Shown here one piece after another: positions 1-8,427 of a stretch of DNA of 64,000 nucleotides; position 1 is the first letter of the stretch; each line of letters begins with the position of its first letter. The notes under the pieces are model-generated. The model was given only the letters and a program-made list of their open reading frames with translations. It ran no database searches and was not told the origin of the DNA. The stretch lies in the NCBI RefSeq assembly GCF_028657195.3, contig NZ_JANCPR020000023.1:62001-126000 (forward strand), written 5' to 3'. The translations under genes and the position numbers were made by a program. The DNA is from Streptomyces iconiensis (GTDB lineage: Bacteria > Actinomycetota > Actinomycetes > Streptomycetales > Streptomycetaceae).

Positions 1-381
1 CTGGAGGAAGTTCCCACCTGGCGGCCCAACTCCCGCTTGGACCAGTGCGTCCCGCCCTCCGGCACCGTCTCAAGCGTCCGCACCACCACCTCCTCGACCT
101 GCGCGTCGGCGAGGGTGCGCGGCACCCCGGGACACGGCTCGTCGGACAAGCCGTCGAGCCGCTCGGCCAGGAATCGGGCCCGCCACCGGCGCACGGTCCT
201 GCGGTCGGTCTCCAGCCTGGCCGCCACCGCGGTATCGCTCAGTCCGTCCGCGCAGGCGAGCACGATCACGGCCCGCTCGGCCAGGCCCTGCGCCGTCGAC
301 CGGCGCCGGGCCCAGCTCCGCAACGTCAACGGCCTCGTCCCCGGACAACCCGACGCCTACAGGGAGTTCGGCGGCGCTCAT
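1..381 (-). pseudogene. IS630-family transposase N-terminal remnant, frameshifted and cut by the window edge
   Basis: On the minus strand the reading frame that begins at about 329 encodes the helix-turn-helix region typical of IS630-family transposases: a WARRRSTAQGLAERA stretch, then GLSDTAVAARL and TVRRWRARF, then WSKRELGRQVG running off the left end. The likely start codon (ATG at 381) and the first 17 codons lie in a different frame, so one base is gained or lost near 330. No DDE catalytic region is visible because the window begins here. The family call rests on the HTH motif pattern. Whether the copy is dead because of the frameshift or is expressed from an alternative start near 329 cannot be decided from this end alone. 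Confidence 0.75.
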
Positions 382-558
382 GCTCGCAGCGAGCTGGTCG
401 CTCTCCGGGGACGGTGGCCTGTTCCCGGCAGCCTTGTCCGGCAGCGCGGACGGTAGGCAGGTGCTCCTGTGGGCCAGCAACATGATCATCCAGCACGGGA
501 CCGGATGAGGGATCGCCAGCCGAGTGTGCGCAGGTCACGGCGGTTCTGGACTGTTTAT

Positions 559-591
559 GTCAGCACTCCCGTGCTGACACGTCAGCACGGG
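559..591. repeat. cluster of three inverted half-sites related to the island palindrome
   Basis: Two overlapping inverted repeats share a central arm. TGTCAGCAC (559-567) pairs with GTGCTGACA (571-579). CCCGTGCTGAC (568-578) pairs with GTCAGCACGGG (581-591) with a 2-nt centre. The arms match those of the perfect palindromes at 774-799 and 11937-11964. This copy lies just outside the tRNA fragment at 650. Function is unknown: a regulator operator, a recombination site or a hairpin would all fit. Confidence 0.7.
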
Positions 592-649
592 AAATTGGCA
601 CAAAAGGACCCTCGGAACTGCATTTACGCAGGCCAGAGGGCTATTTGGT

Positions 650-675
650 GGTGCCCCCAACGGGATTCGAACCCG
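650..675. repeat. att-like partial copy of the tRNA-Glu 3' end (left island boundary)
   Basis: These 26 bases are identical to 12131-12156 and in the same orientation. The copy at 12131 is the 3' end and T-arm of an intact tRNA-Glu. Here the similarity stops after the T-stem and no tRNA follows, so this is a 3' fragment only. A displaced tRNA 3' end of this kind is the usual footprint of site-specific integration by a tyrosine recombinase. It marks the far end of an island spanning about 676 to 12156. Confidence 0.85.
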
Positions 676-773
676 AAATCGTTACCTCGCTGACCTGCGA
701 TTCTGCTGCAGAACCGGGATGAACACCCTCGTTTCCATCCCTCTGATTCCGGCTCGGTCCGGCTCGACCCCGG

Positions 774-799
774 GCCCGTGCTGACATGTCAGCACGGGC
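774..799. repeat. perfect 26-bp palindrome, left island copy
   Basis: Each arm is 13 bases and the sequence equals its own reverse complement. The 18-bp core GTGCTGACATGTCAGCAC is identical to that at 11937-11964 near the other end of the island. The match covers 24 bases including the flanking CCC and GGG. No run of T follows, so a simple terminator role is not supported. It may be an operator or a recombinase site. Confidence 0.8.
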
Positions 800-1086
800 A
801 TCAGCGCGATTGCACGCGCAATACAAGCAGGTCAGGCGGGCTGTGCTCCGGCTCAGGGCAGGGCAGCTTGTCCAGGTCCAGGGTGTAGGCCCGCCCGTCG
901 GCCACCCTCGACGACGCTGCCCGGTTGAGACAGTAAAGGCTGCCCCGCGCGGACTGCCCCAAGACTCATTCGGCCAGGCATGAGGTGACGACCAAGGGTC
1001 GTCCGCTCCAGCGGGCTGCCCACAGTCGTTTGAACCCATGCCTTGAGTACTCCCGGCTCCGCGGAGCCCCTGGACAGCAACTTGGT

Positions 1087-1120
1087 GGATCACTCGTACT
1101 CCCGGGATTACGAGTGATCC
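1087..1120 (-). terminator. hairpin downstream of the GHKL/helicase operon
   Basis: GGATCACTCGTA (1087-1098) and TACGAGTGATCC (1109-1120) form a perfect 12-bp stem with a 10-nt loop. It lies about 65 bases past the stop codon at 1186 of the last gene of the leftward operon, which is the right place for its transcription terminator. Confidence 0.5.
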
Positions 1121-1185
1121 CGCATCACAGTTCGCCACCGCTGCGGCAGCTGCTCATGCCTCGGAGACGTCCGTCTTCAGCTCGC

Positions 1186-2541
1186 TCATGAAGGGGCCCC
1201 CACCGCTCGGCAGTACTGTCGAGCACAAGCGTGCTCGATGCGGGCGGTCGAATCGTCCCTACGGAGAAAGAGAACGAACTCGCAGCCCCCGACCATTCCG
1301 TTCTCCTTCGCCAGCACCCGCAGGCTGGAGAGCTGGGCCGCACTCGTCCCCCTCTTTAGGGTGATCGACGTCGGGTGACCAGCGATGGAAAACGTCCTGG
1401 CCATGGGAGCCTGCCGCATCCCGAGTTGCCACGTAAGCCAGCTGCTGACGACGACGCCACTGCCGCGCAGGATGTCCTTGTCCACCGTCAGCCGGACCCC
1501 GAATACATTGCCGGCAGGGTCGGCAGCCATCGTGGCCGGCTGTGCCGGCTCACTCTCCTCGATCGGATCGGCCCCGCGTGCCACAAGGTCGATCGAACCG
1601 TCTTCCGTCATGCCCACCCTGTCGTCCAGCAGACACTGCTGGAGGCGCCACAGCGTTACGGGGTACCGCTCGCCAACCTTTACGAAAAGGGCTTCCTTGG
1701 GCAGAGGGCCCAGCTCGGCCAGCACGGCGACGAATGCCTCCACGGCGTTCGGGTACGGAGTCATGTTCAGGTGGGGCCATTCGGCCAGCGCCCACTTCCC
1801 CTCCAGCCGGAGCTGGACGAACCTCTCGTCCCGCCTGAGCGCTTCGGCGACGGCGGGCTTCCGCTTGATCCCGGTCGGTTCGAGCAGGTCCTCAGCCGGG
1901 CAGGGCTCGCCATTCGCCAGCAGATAGAGGTAGGCCGCGTCCCTGCCGCGGGCGCGACGACGCAGCCAAGAGCCCTCGACGCCGGGCACAAGAGGGCTCT
2001 TCGAGTGTTCAAGCAACTTCAGCAACGGAACATCGTCCGGTACACCGGCCGACGCGAAGGTCACCGCCACGTCCTCCCCACGCAGCGGCGCCTCCTCCAC
2101 TCCAGATCGCAGCAGAACCTCCAAGGCGGTCGGATCGCGCGTCCACCAGCCGTGCAGGCGGCCAGCCCACGTCAACGGAGGCTCAGCCCTCACAGCCTGG
2201 GCGAGAAGCACCACACCAATGTGTTCGCGTACGCCCAGCGCCGCGGCCAGCTCGGACTCGGGTACCGCCGAACTCACGGTGAGGGCCATGAGCCGATCAC
2301 GCCAGTCATCGACGAAGGCGTCGGCGTAGTAGCAGAGTCGCTTCTGCGCCATCACAAGCAACTGACGAACTCTTTCACCGCTCATCTCATGCTGCTGCCC
2401 GATGCTCCCGAGCGTTTCCCCACGGGCACGGTCCTCGACCACGCGACGCGACCGGAGGGGTAGAACACGCCAAGCGGCGCTGAGCCAGTCGTCGTCAGCC
2501 CCGGACATCATCGCACCGTCCCCATCAGCCATCGGTGACAT
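1186..2541 (-). CDS. sigma-70 region 4-like HTH protein of the defence operon
   Basis: The 451-aa product has near its N-terminus (about residues 30-72) a helix-turn-helix resembling sigma factor region 4: LPLRSRRVVEDRARGETLGS, then ERVRQLLVMAQKRL. No region 2 is present, so it is not a complete sigma factor. The remaining 370 residues are a mixed alpha/beta protein I do not recognise. The reading frame overlaps the end of the upstream gene by 17 bases; ATG at 2532 is an equally possible start. It is the last gene of a four-gene operon with the GHKL ATPase and helicase. DNA recognition or operon control within the defence system is inference. Confidence 0.6.
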   Translation of the reverse strand: MSPMADGDGAMMSGADDDWLSAAWRVLPLRSRRVVEDRARGETLGSIGQQHEMSGERVRQLLVMAQKRLCYYADAFVDDWRDRLMALTVSSAVPESELAAALGVREHIGVVLLAQAVRAEPPLTWAGRLHGWWTRDPTALEVLLRSGVEEAPLRGEDVAVTFASAGVPDDVPLLKLLEHSKSPLVPGVEGSWLRRRARGRDAAYLYLLANGEPCPAEDLLEPTGIKRKPAVAEALRRDERFVQLRLEGKWALAEWPHLNMTPYPNAVEAFVAVLAELGPLPKEALFVKVGERYPVTLWRLQQCLLDDRVGMTEDGSIDLVARGADPIEESEPAQPATMAADPAGNVFGVRLTVDKDILRGSGVVVSSWLTWQLGMRQAPMARTFSIAGHPTSITLKRGTSAAQLSSLRVLAKENGMVGGCEFVLFLRRDDSTARIEHACARQYCRAVGAPS

Positions 2542-3124
2542 GCGCGCTGGTCAGGCCGAGCCGGTGCGCGATCCGCTGGTTGGTCGCCTTCTGCTCCGGG
2601 GTGATCTTCCGAACGAAGGAGTCCACCGTGCAGATGACCCAGGGCAGCGCGTCGCCACCAGCCTGTGCCGCGATGGCCGCCCACGCGAGGTGCTTGAAGT
2701 CGCGCATCGGGGCCCAGGCGAAGCGCTGCTCCGTCTCCTCGTCGTCCTCGTGGCGAATCTTCACGCAGAGCGGCTTGATGGCGAGGGTCTCGAGGTCGAC
2801 TTCCCAGCCTGGGCCGAGAGCCCGCACAACAAGCTCGCTGACCGGGGTAGAGGGCTCGGTCACGAGCGGGGCCCACTTGCCCACCCCGTAAGTGGCCCGG
2901 ACGTATTCCTTCATGGGCCTGTCCTTGAGCCACGGCCGGATGTTCTCGGTCTTCCCGATGAACGGCAGAAGCCGTCCTCCGACCGCCGGGTCGGACGTCC
3001 ACTCCACGTAATGACGGGTGCGGTCGGCATCCGGCAGGTAGATCCAGTTGAGGTCGGCCATCCTCTTGTAGAGGAGGCGCACGACTTCTTCTTCCAGGTC
3101 CGTGGGGATCGCGTACTTGCTCAT
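2525..3124 (-). CDS. protein of unknown function in the GHKL/helicase operon
   Basis: A 199-aa soluble, acidic protein with no signal peptide and no membrane segment. I do not recognise its family. It starts with ATG at 3124, overlapping the stop of the helicase gene in an ATGA (3121-3124), and its own end overlaps the next gene. This tight coupling means it is made together with the ATPase and helicase. A Trp-rich N-terminal half (WIYLPDADRTRHYVEW) and a C-terminal helical part ending in ATNQRIAHRLGL are the visible features. It may be a structural or specificity subunit of the complex; this is inference from context only. Confidence 0.6.
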   Translation of the reverse strand: MSKYAIPTDLEEEVVRLLYKRMADLNWIYLPDADRTRHYVEWTSDPAVGGRLLPFIGKTENIRPWLKDRPMKEYVRATYGVGKWAPLVTEPSTPVSELVVRALGPGWEVDLETLAIKPLCVKIRHEDDEETEQRFAWAPMRDFKHLAWAAIAAQAGGDALPWVICTVDSFVRKITPEQKATNQRIAHRLGLTSAHVTDG

Positions 3125-4800
3125 TCGATTCCTCTCGTCAAAGGGAACTGCAGGCGGACCTCGTCCGCCTTGGTCTCAAGATCTGCCGCGTCCTGGATCC
3201 AGTGGTCCATTAGGGACCCGACGGTCTCGTCACTGAACTGGATTCGGGAGGCGTGCGGCATACGTACGCGTAGGTGCTCGCTCTCTTGGGTCTCCTGCGC
3301 CTCCAGCGATCGCCGAAGTTCCAGGGTCGCTGCCACCCTGCGGATATCGGTCACGAAGTCGAGGACCCGCAGGGCGACCTTGCCGGGGCTGAGTCGAAGC
3401 CCACGCCCGAGTTGCTGGACGAAGATCCGCCGGCTGTGCGTGACCCGCAGGAACGCGATGAGGTTGACGTCCGGGACGTCGACTCCCTCGTTGAAGACGT
3501 CGACGCACGTGATCACTGGTACCCGGCCGAGCCGGAACTCGTTGAGCAGGACTTGGCGCCGTTGCCGCGGGAGCGCGCTGTGGAGGAAGGAGGCGTTGGA
3601 CCACGCCGAATCGGACGCGGCGAACAACTGGGCCATGTGCTCGGCGTGTTCGATGGTCTGACAGAAAACGATGGCCCTCGGCTCGATCGTGGTGCGCCAC
3701 GCCTCGCGGAAGTGCTCGATGATCTCCTTATCGCGCTGCGGCAGGAACAAGGATTTGTTGAGGTCCTTGATGGACTGGCCGTGCACGCTGGCGTCCCTGA
3801 CGACGCCCCAGTCGACGTTGTCGACGTACAGCCGGTAGTCGACGGCGGACAGGTAGCCGGCGGCCATACCTTCCGCGATACCCATTTTGAAACTCGGGTA
3901 CCCGAAGCGGGAGGTGATGTCAAACTTGTCGCCCCGCCAGGGCGTCGCCGTCACGCCGAACTGCCCAGCATCCCCACACAGATCGAGCAATTCCGCAAAC
4001 CTGCCGGTCTCGGCCACGTGATGGGTCTCGTCAATCATGATCAAGTCGGGCCGGTAGCCCACGCGTACGGCACCGAGGACGGACTCGACAGTTCCGACGA
4101 CGACTCCGTCGAGGCTTTCAGGTCGGCTTACCCCAGTGAGCAGGCGCGTGGGAACGGACTTGGGGATGTGCCGCCACATCGCCTTCTCAAGCTGTGCGAC
4201 GAGCTCCTTCATGTGCGCCACGACGAGGATCTTCGCGTTCGGATTGGCCCTGAGGTGACGGCTGATGATCTCCCCACCTACCACCGTCTTACCGAGCCCC
4301 GTCGCGAGTACGAGTAGGGCGGTGCCGTTCGAGTCGAGGTCGTTGATCACCGACTCCGCCGCCTCCGCCTGATAGGGGCGCAGTGCGTACTTCGCGGGGA
4401 CCGTTTCAGGCATCTGGTCCCCGATGGAGCCCAGAGTCGCGCCATGCCAGAGGGCGATCGGCACACCGACGCCGTTGAGCGCCGCGCTGCGAGCAGCCGC
4501 CACCCCGTTGATGTCCGTGTTGGTCACCAGGACGGCCTTGTCGGCGCGGTAGCGCGCATGGGCGCGCTCCAGGTCGTCCACGCCGCTGCGGTCGACCTTC
4601 CCGCCTGCCTTCCACTTGCACTGGAAGACCCACTGCTCCCGCCCGCGTACGGCCAGGAGGTCCGCGCCGTGGTCACCTGCTCCATCGATGACGCGCACGT
4701 CGTTGAAGCCGAGGTACCAGAGGGCCCGCTCCGTGGCGTGCGTGAGACCTGCGGGCCCTCCCCTCAACAGCTCCTCCGCCGTGAGGAAGGCGGCGTTCAC
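3121..4800 (-). CDS. Mrr-type nuclease fused to a superfamily II DNA helicase
   Basis: The 559-aa protein has two parts. Residues about 15-120 form a Mrr-like restriction endonuclease domain with the active-site pattern GAD (Asp47) and QCK (Gln60, Lys62). Residues about 140-500 are an SF2 helicase: Walker A TGLGKT (167-172), DETH box (257-260), TATPWR (motif III) and QLGRGLRL (motif VI). It overlaps the GHKL gene by 4 bases (ATGA at 4797-4800) and the next gene by 4 bases. Such fusions translocate on and cut foreign DNA in restriction systems. A partner role with the GHKL ATPase is expected from the MutL/MORC-linked restriction operons described by comparative genomics. Confidence 0.85.
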   Translation of the reverse strand: MNAAFLTAEELLRGGPAGLTHATERALWYLGFNDVRVIDGAGDHGADLLAVRGREQWVFQCKWKAGGKVDRSGVDDLERAHARYRADKAVLVTNTDINGVAAARSAALNGVGVPIALWHGATLGSIGDQMPETVPAKYALRPYQAEAAESVINDLDSNGTALLVLATGLGKTVVGGEIISRHLRANPNAKILVVAHMKELVAQLEKAMWRHIPKSVPTRLLTGVSRPESLDGVVVGTVESVLGAVRVGYRPDLIMIDETHHVAETGRFAELLDLCGDAGQFGVTATPWRGDKFDITSRFGYPSFKMGIAEGMAAGYLSAVDYRLYVDNVDWGVVRDASVHGQSIKDLNKSLFLPQRDKEIIEHFREAWRTTIEPRAIVFCQTIEHAEHMAQLFAASDSAWSNASFLHSALPRQRRQVLLNEFRLGRVPVITCVDVFNEGVDVPDVNLIAFLRVTHSRRIFVQQLGRGLRLSPGKVALRVLDFVTDIRRVAATLELRRSLEAQETQESEHLRVRMPHASRIQFSDETVGSLMDHWIQDAADLETKADEVRLQFPLTRGIE

Positions 4801-7175
4801 TTCTCCTCCGCGAGGTCGTCGGCCAGCAGGCGGATACTCAGCCTCGTGCGCAGCAGCTGATTCGGGAGACTGGCCCCCGCGAAGGTCGCCTGGGTGGCCA
4901 CGTCGGAGAGGTAGCCGACCGTGCGAGCCAGGCTGAGCCGACGCGCGGAAGCGGAGGCGACTCCTTCGTAGACCCCCTGGAAGACACGGTTGTCCATGAA
5001 CGCCGACGGCAGCGACTCGACGAGACGGACCAGGAACAGCGCCGGTACATGAAGCAGGAACTCACCGCTCGTACCGAGGTCGACGGTACGGGTCACCTTG
5101 CCGTTGGCGATCATGGCGTGCTCGGTCGCCGTGAGTTCGTCCGGCGAGAGGAAGTGATACGCCTTCTCCGCCTCGCCAGTACGGTCCAGCTCCGACATCA
5201 TGCGGTGACGGATCTCGGCCAGGAGTTCCTGCGCCTCCGCGCTGATCAACTGGGCATCCAGGGCGGTGGCGGGCAGCGACTCGGTACGGATCGCCGCGAT
5301 GAGTTCGGAGTGGCTCCACTCCGTCTCCGCCCGCACCCTAAGCAGCACTGCAACCTCGGCGAGCAGGAGGTCCGCCGGGTCAGCGCCGAACTTCTGGAAG
5401 ATCGCGTGGTCGAGGTCGAGGAAGGCCACGAGGCTGTTGCCAGCGCGCTGGTCGAGCAGGACGGGCGTGCGATGCAGGTTCTCGTCGGCCAGGCCGCCCG
5501 CCGTCAGCTGACGCGTCTCGACCTCGACGAAGCCGACGCGCGGGTGACCGAAGGGGCGGCTGAGCGCCGGGTAGGTGGTCGAGTTCTCCATGTAGCGCGT
5601 GACGCGCTCGTGCCTGGTCTCCGGACGCTGCTCCGAGGCCGGTGCGGAGGAATTGGACGCGCCGCCATCCTTCGGCGATTCCGCCTCCGTGTCGAGCTTC
5701 GCCTCGCCCGTCTCGTTCGCGGGAGTGGTCGGCTCGGCGGTGTCCCCTCCGTTCAAGCCGAGCGCTTCCATCACCGCCGCCTCGTCGGGCTTCCCCGGGG
5801 TGGCGGCGGCCGTCTTGGCGTTCTTGCCCCTGCTCTTGGCCGCCTCGTGGTCCTCGACCGCCTGCCACCAGCGCTCATCGGTCTGGTAGTTGGGGTTGCC
5901 TCGGTGGAACTCCTGTCCCCACCGGCGGGTGTCGTCATGGATCGGCTTACGTCCGTCACCTGGGACCAGGTATCGGAGACCGGCGTCGTTGCGGCGGAAC
6001 GCCTTGAAGAGGAGCGCGAGCGGGCTGGTGTTCTCCTCGTACCCCATGTCCGCCGCACGCCTCGGCAGCAGCGGAGCGACTCCCCTCACAATCTCGACCG
6101 CCGAGCGCCAGCTCCGGTCGCCGTACTCGAAGGCGTCCTTCTGGTAGGTGACCGGAACGTGATCGAGGTGAATCTCTCCGATGATGCGGCCACCCTGGTG
6201 GGCGAGGTCCACCGGATACTCTGGCTCCTCATTGCCCGCTGCCCCGTCAGGGTTACGCCAGGTGAACAGCTGCTTGTCCCAGCGCAGGATCTTGCGGCCG
6301 TTCCGCAGGAAGTCGATGCCGTAGTCGTTCTTGTGCATGTACCGCTGAATGCCGAGCCACCCGTGCACACGGCGCTCGCGAGCGGTGAGCCGGTTACTAC
6401 CGCAGTCCTCGCAGGTGTCGCGATCGGTGAGCTGCCACTGTCCGCAATCACCGCAGGCGAGACCGTTCTCCAGCCTCTGGTCGATCTCGACGTAGGCGGG
6501 GATGCGCTCCTTGTTGTTGTAGAGAACTGAGCGCTCGTCTCCCCAGCGGCAGTGGCGCACAGGCTTCACCTGGAAGCCGCCGACCCACAGTTCGAACGGA
6601 CGCTCCAGGAGCAGCCAGGAGTAGACCTGTCCCAGGATGTTGCGCAGAGCCGAGCCATTCTTCCGCAGCCACCCAGCGCGCGTGGGGTGCAGGCGGCTGA
6701 TGACGATGCGGGTGCCGTGTTCGTTGGGATCGGCCTTCGGCTCGGTGATGTCCTCCGCCTCGAAGTCGTCTCCGATGCGGTCCAGGTCGATCTCCACACC
6801 GATCCACTCGGTGTCGCCCTGCCGCGTTGTCAGGACCCGCGTGCGCTTCCCGAGCCGGGCCGTGGAGACGTTGAACCCCATGCCGAAGAGGCCGAGCTTG
6901 TCGTGCATGTCGTTGCCCGACCAGCCGGCCCGTACCGCCCGCTCCAGCCGGTCGTACGTCATGCCGCGCCCCGTGTCAGTGATGACGAGCTGCCCCCGGG
7001 CCGAGTTGGGGAGCTCGACGCTGACCCGGTACCCGCCCGCCCAGGGGGTCCCGGAGCGATGGATCTCGGTGAAGTCGTCGAAGGCGTTGTCGATCAGCTC
7101 CGCGATGCACTGCCACTCATCGAACTCGATCTCACCCAGCATGCGCAGCACGCGCGCGGATGGAGTGATCTTCAT
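4797..7175 (-). CDS. GHKL (MutL/MORC-type) ATPase with a zinc ribbon, defence-associated
   Basis: The 792-aa product starts with a Bergerat-fold ATPase: N-box ELIDNAFDD (Glu26, Asn30), ITDTGRGM (G1 box, near residue 70) and GLFGMGFN (G2 box, near residue 97). At about residues 240-262 a CGDC...CEDC arrangement suggests a zinc ribbon inserted in the transducer region. The C-terminal third is helical, after a Ser/Glu/Ala-rich linker near residues 430-500. It is the first gene of a four-gene leftward operon; a Shine-Dalgarno-like GGGGGA precedes the ATG. This ATPase type is known from R-M-linked prokaryotic operons ancestral to MORC proteins. The exact substrate is unknown. Confidence 0.8.
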   Translation of the reverse strand: MKITPSARVLRMLGEIEFDEWQCIAELIDNAFDDFTEIHRSGTPWAGGYRVSVELPNSARGQLVITDTGRGMTYDRLERAVRAGWSGNDMHDKLGLFGMGFNVSTARLGKRTRVLTTRQGDTEWIGVEIDLDRIGDDFEAEDITEPKADPNEHGTRIVISRLHPTRAGWLRKNGSALRNILGQVYSWLLLERPFELWVGGFQVKPVRHCRWGDERSVLYNNKERIPAYVEIDQRLENGLACGDCGQWQLTDRDTCEDCGSNRLTARERRVHGWLGIQRYMHKNDYGIDFLRNGRKILRWDKQLFTWRNPDGAAGNEEPEYPVDLAHQGGRIIGEIHLDHVPVTYQKDAFEYGDRSWRSAVEIVRGVAPLLPRRAADMGYEENTSPLALLFKAFRRNDAGLRYLVPGDGRKPIHDDTRRWGQEFHRGNPNYQTDERWWQAVEDHEAAKSRGKNAKTAAATPGKPDEAAVMEALGLNGGDTAEPTTPANETGEAKLDTEAESPKDGGASNSSAPASEQRPETRHERVTRYMENSTTYPALSRPFGHPRVGFVEVETRQLTAGGLADENLHRTPVLLDQRAGNSLVAFLDLDHAIFQKFGADPADLLLAEVAVLLRVRAETEWSHSELIAAIRTESLPATALDAQLISAEAQELLAEIRHRMMSELDRTGEAEKAYHFLSPDELTATEHAMIANGKVTRTVDLGTSGEFLLHVPALFLVRLVESLPSAFMDNRVFQGVYEGVASASARRLSLARTVGYLSDVATQATFAGASLPNQLLRTRLSIRLLADDLAEEK

Positions 7176-7457
7176 AGGCGGATGGTCCCCCTGTCTTCGT
7201 CTCGCGTGGGCACGCCGAAGAGATCCCTGCCGCGGACCGCGTTTCGACGCGCGGCTCGGGGCGAGCCGTACGCGTGATGAAGAGAGTAGAGGACATCACT
7301 GACAACGCAGCGCCAAGTTCCGCTTCACTGAACCTACTTGAGGGCACGAGGATGCTCTTCGCGATGCGATAGAAGGATCATCGCAAGTGCAACCTGCACC
7401 GCGGGGCAGCAGGGCCGGTAGCGGACGCCGACGGCTCTAGGGAGACTCATCCGTCCC

Positions 7458-7646
7458 GTGATCCGTGAACCCGCCGAGGTATCCGTAGAGTCCGATGGGC
7501 GCGTCGGACCGCCCTTGGGGCTGCTGGCCGAGGCTGGCATCAACATCGGGGAGCGCCTGCTCGCGTTCAGCGACGGAGACGGACGCATCGTCCTCCGCCG
7601 TGCGTCAGACGCGATCAACGACCTCCTGAGTCATGGGACGCTGTGA
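7458..7646 (+). CDS. AbrB/SpoVT-like small DNA-binding protein
   Basis: A 62-aa protein from a GTG start that matches the swapped-hairpin AbrB fold: VSVESDGRVGPPLGLLAEAG, then ERLLAFSDGDGRIVLRR and a short helix. It is the only gene of the island core, apart from the restriction enzyme, read rightward. It lies in the gap between Vsr and the GHKL operon, and its last 32 bases overlap the end of the convergent vsr gene. AbrB-like proteins bind promoter DNA or act as antitoxins; no toxin-like partner is adjacent. Control of the divergent GHKL operon, whose start is 280 bases away, is the natural guess. Confidence 0.65.
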   Translation: MIREPAEVSVESDGRVGPPLGLLAEAGINIGERLLAFSDGDGRIVLRRASDAINDLLSHGTL

Positions 7647-8427
7647 TGTCCTGTCCCGCAAAGCCGCGAACGGCCGCGGCGACCCGACGCGCCGCTCGCA
7701 CAGGATCTTCATGCTCCCAAATTCTGATGGCCCGCCATCCCGCGTCCGCCAGAAACCGATCGGTCTGAGCGTCCCTGGCTCGATTCCCGTCGATTTTTGT
7801 GCGCCAGAAATCGCTGTTGGTCCGGGCGGGTCGACAGTGGTCCGGGCAGCCGTGCCAGAAGCACCCGTCGACGAAGACGGCGACCCGCGCTCGACTGAAG
7901 ACCAGGTCGGCGGTCCGCCGCACGCCGGGCAGCGGTCGAGTGGACACGCGATAGCGCAGGCCCTGCTGGTGCAGCAACGAGCGGATCCGAAGTTCAGGCG
8001 CCGTGTCGCGGCCCCGGTTCCCGCGCATCACCGATCGTGTGGCGGACGACGACGCCCATGAGTCTTCGGGGACGGGACGCTTCCCGACCATGCCCCGGTC
8101 CTTCGCGATCTTCCACGCCTGGTCTAGGTTCGCCGCTCGCGTCGGGTGCCCGACCTCACCGACATAGAGAGCAGGCGAACGGCCACCCTCCGACCAGCGG
8201 AGATAGGCCCGGATGCGGCGAGTGCTCGGCAACACCTTCAACGTGATCGAGCCCAGCGCGTACTCCCCGTCCTTGCGCTTGACGTAACGCTCTTCGCGGC
8301 TCCCCGCAGCACGATCTTGCTCAGCGATGATCGCCTTCCTGGTCCGCCCCTGACGGCCTCGCCATGCCTTCTCGGGCGGCGGCTTGTCCTTCCAGCCCTC
8401 TTGCCGGGACGCGGTGGCGTCGTTCAC
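7615..8427 (-). CDS. very-short-patch (Vsr) DNA mismatch endonuclease with N-terminal extension
   Basis: The 270-aa product has its Vsr domain at about residues 128-255: MRGNRGRDTAPELRIRSLL, FVDGCFWHGCPDHC, then NSDFWRTKI and IRIWEHE, which are the family hallmarks. Vsr cuts next to T:G mismatches left by deamination of 5-methylcytosine. The first 125 residues are an unusual extension, since typical Vsr is about 140-160 aa. The ATG overlaps the methyltransferase stop (ATGA, 8424-8427), so the two are translationally coupled. This pairing of C5-methyltransferase and Vsr is classical and supports both calls. Confidence 0.9.
   Translation of the reverse strand: MNDATASRQEGWKDKPPPEKAWRGRQGRTRKAIIAEQDRAAGSREERYVKRKDGEYALGSITLKVLPSTRRIRAYLRWSEGGRSPALYVGEVGHPTRAANLDQAWKIAKDRGMVGKRPVPEDSWASSSATRSVMRGNRGRDTAPELRIRSLLHQQGLRYRVSTRPLPGVRRTADLVFSRARVAVFVDGCFWHGCPDHCRPARTNSDFWRTKIDGNRARDAQTDRFLADAGWRAIRIWEHEDPVRAARRVAAAVRGFAGQDITASHDSGGR

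Larger units (their letters stand above)
382..1185. other. gene-poor left junction of the tRNA-Glu island
   Basis: I see no credible gene in these 800 bases. The stretch holds a cluster of inverted half-sites (559-591), a partial copy of the tRNA-Glu 3' end (650-675), a perfect 26-bp palindrome (774-799) and a terminator-like hairpin (1087-1120). The open frames present show no recognisable motif and no convincing ribosome binding site. Confidence 0.6.

Noticed and set aside
676..770. A second tRNA continuing from the tRNA-Glu fragment at 650
   Set aside because: No cloverleaf can be formed past the T-arm. Only the 3' fragment is present.
641..1138. 165-codon minus-strand frame covering the left att repeat and palindrome
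   Set aside because: It starts inside a hairpin, crosses the tRNA fragment and contains no domain; no ribosome binding site.
5049..6530. 493-codon plus-strand frame opposite the GHKL ATPase
   Set aside because: No motifs and no start signal; the minus strand encodes the Bergerat-fold and zinc motifs.
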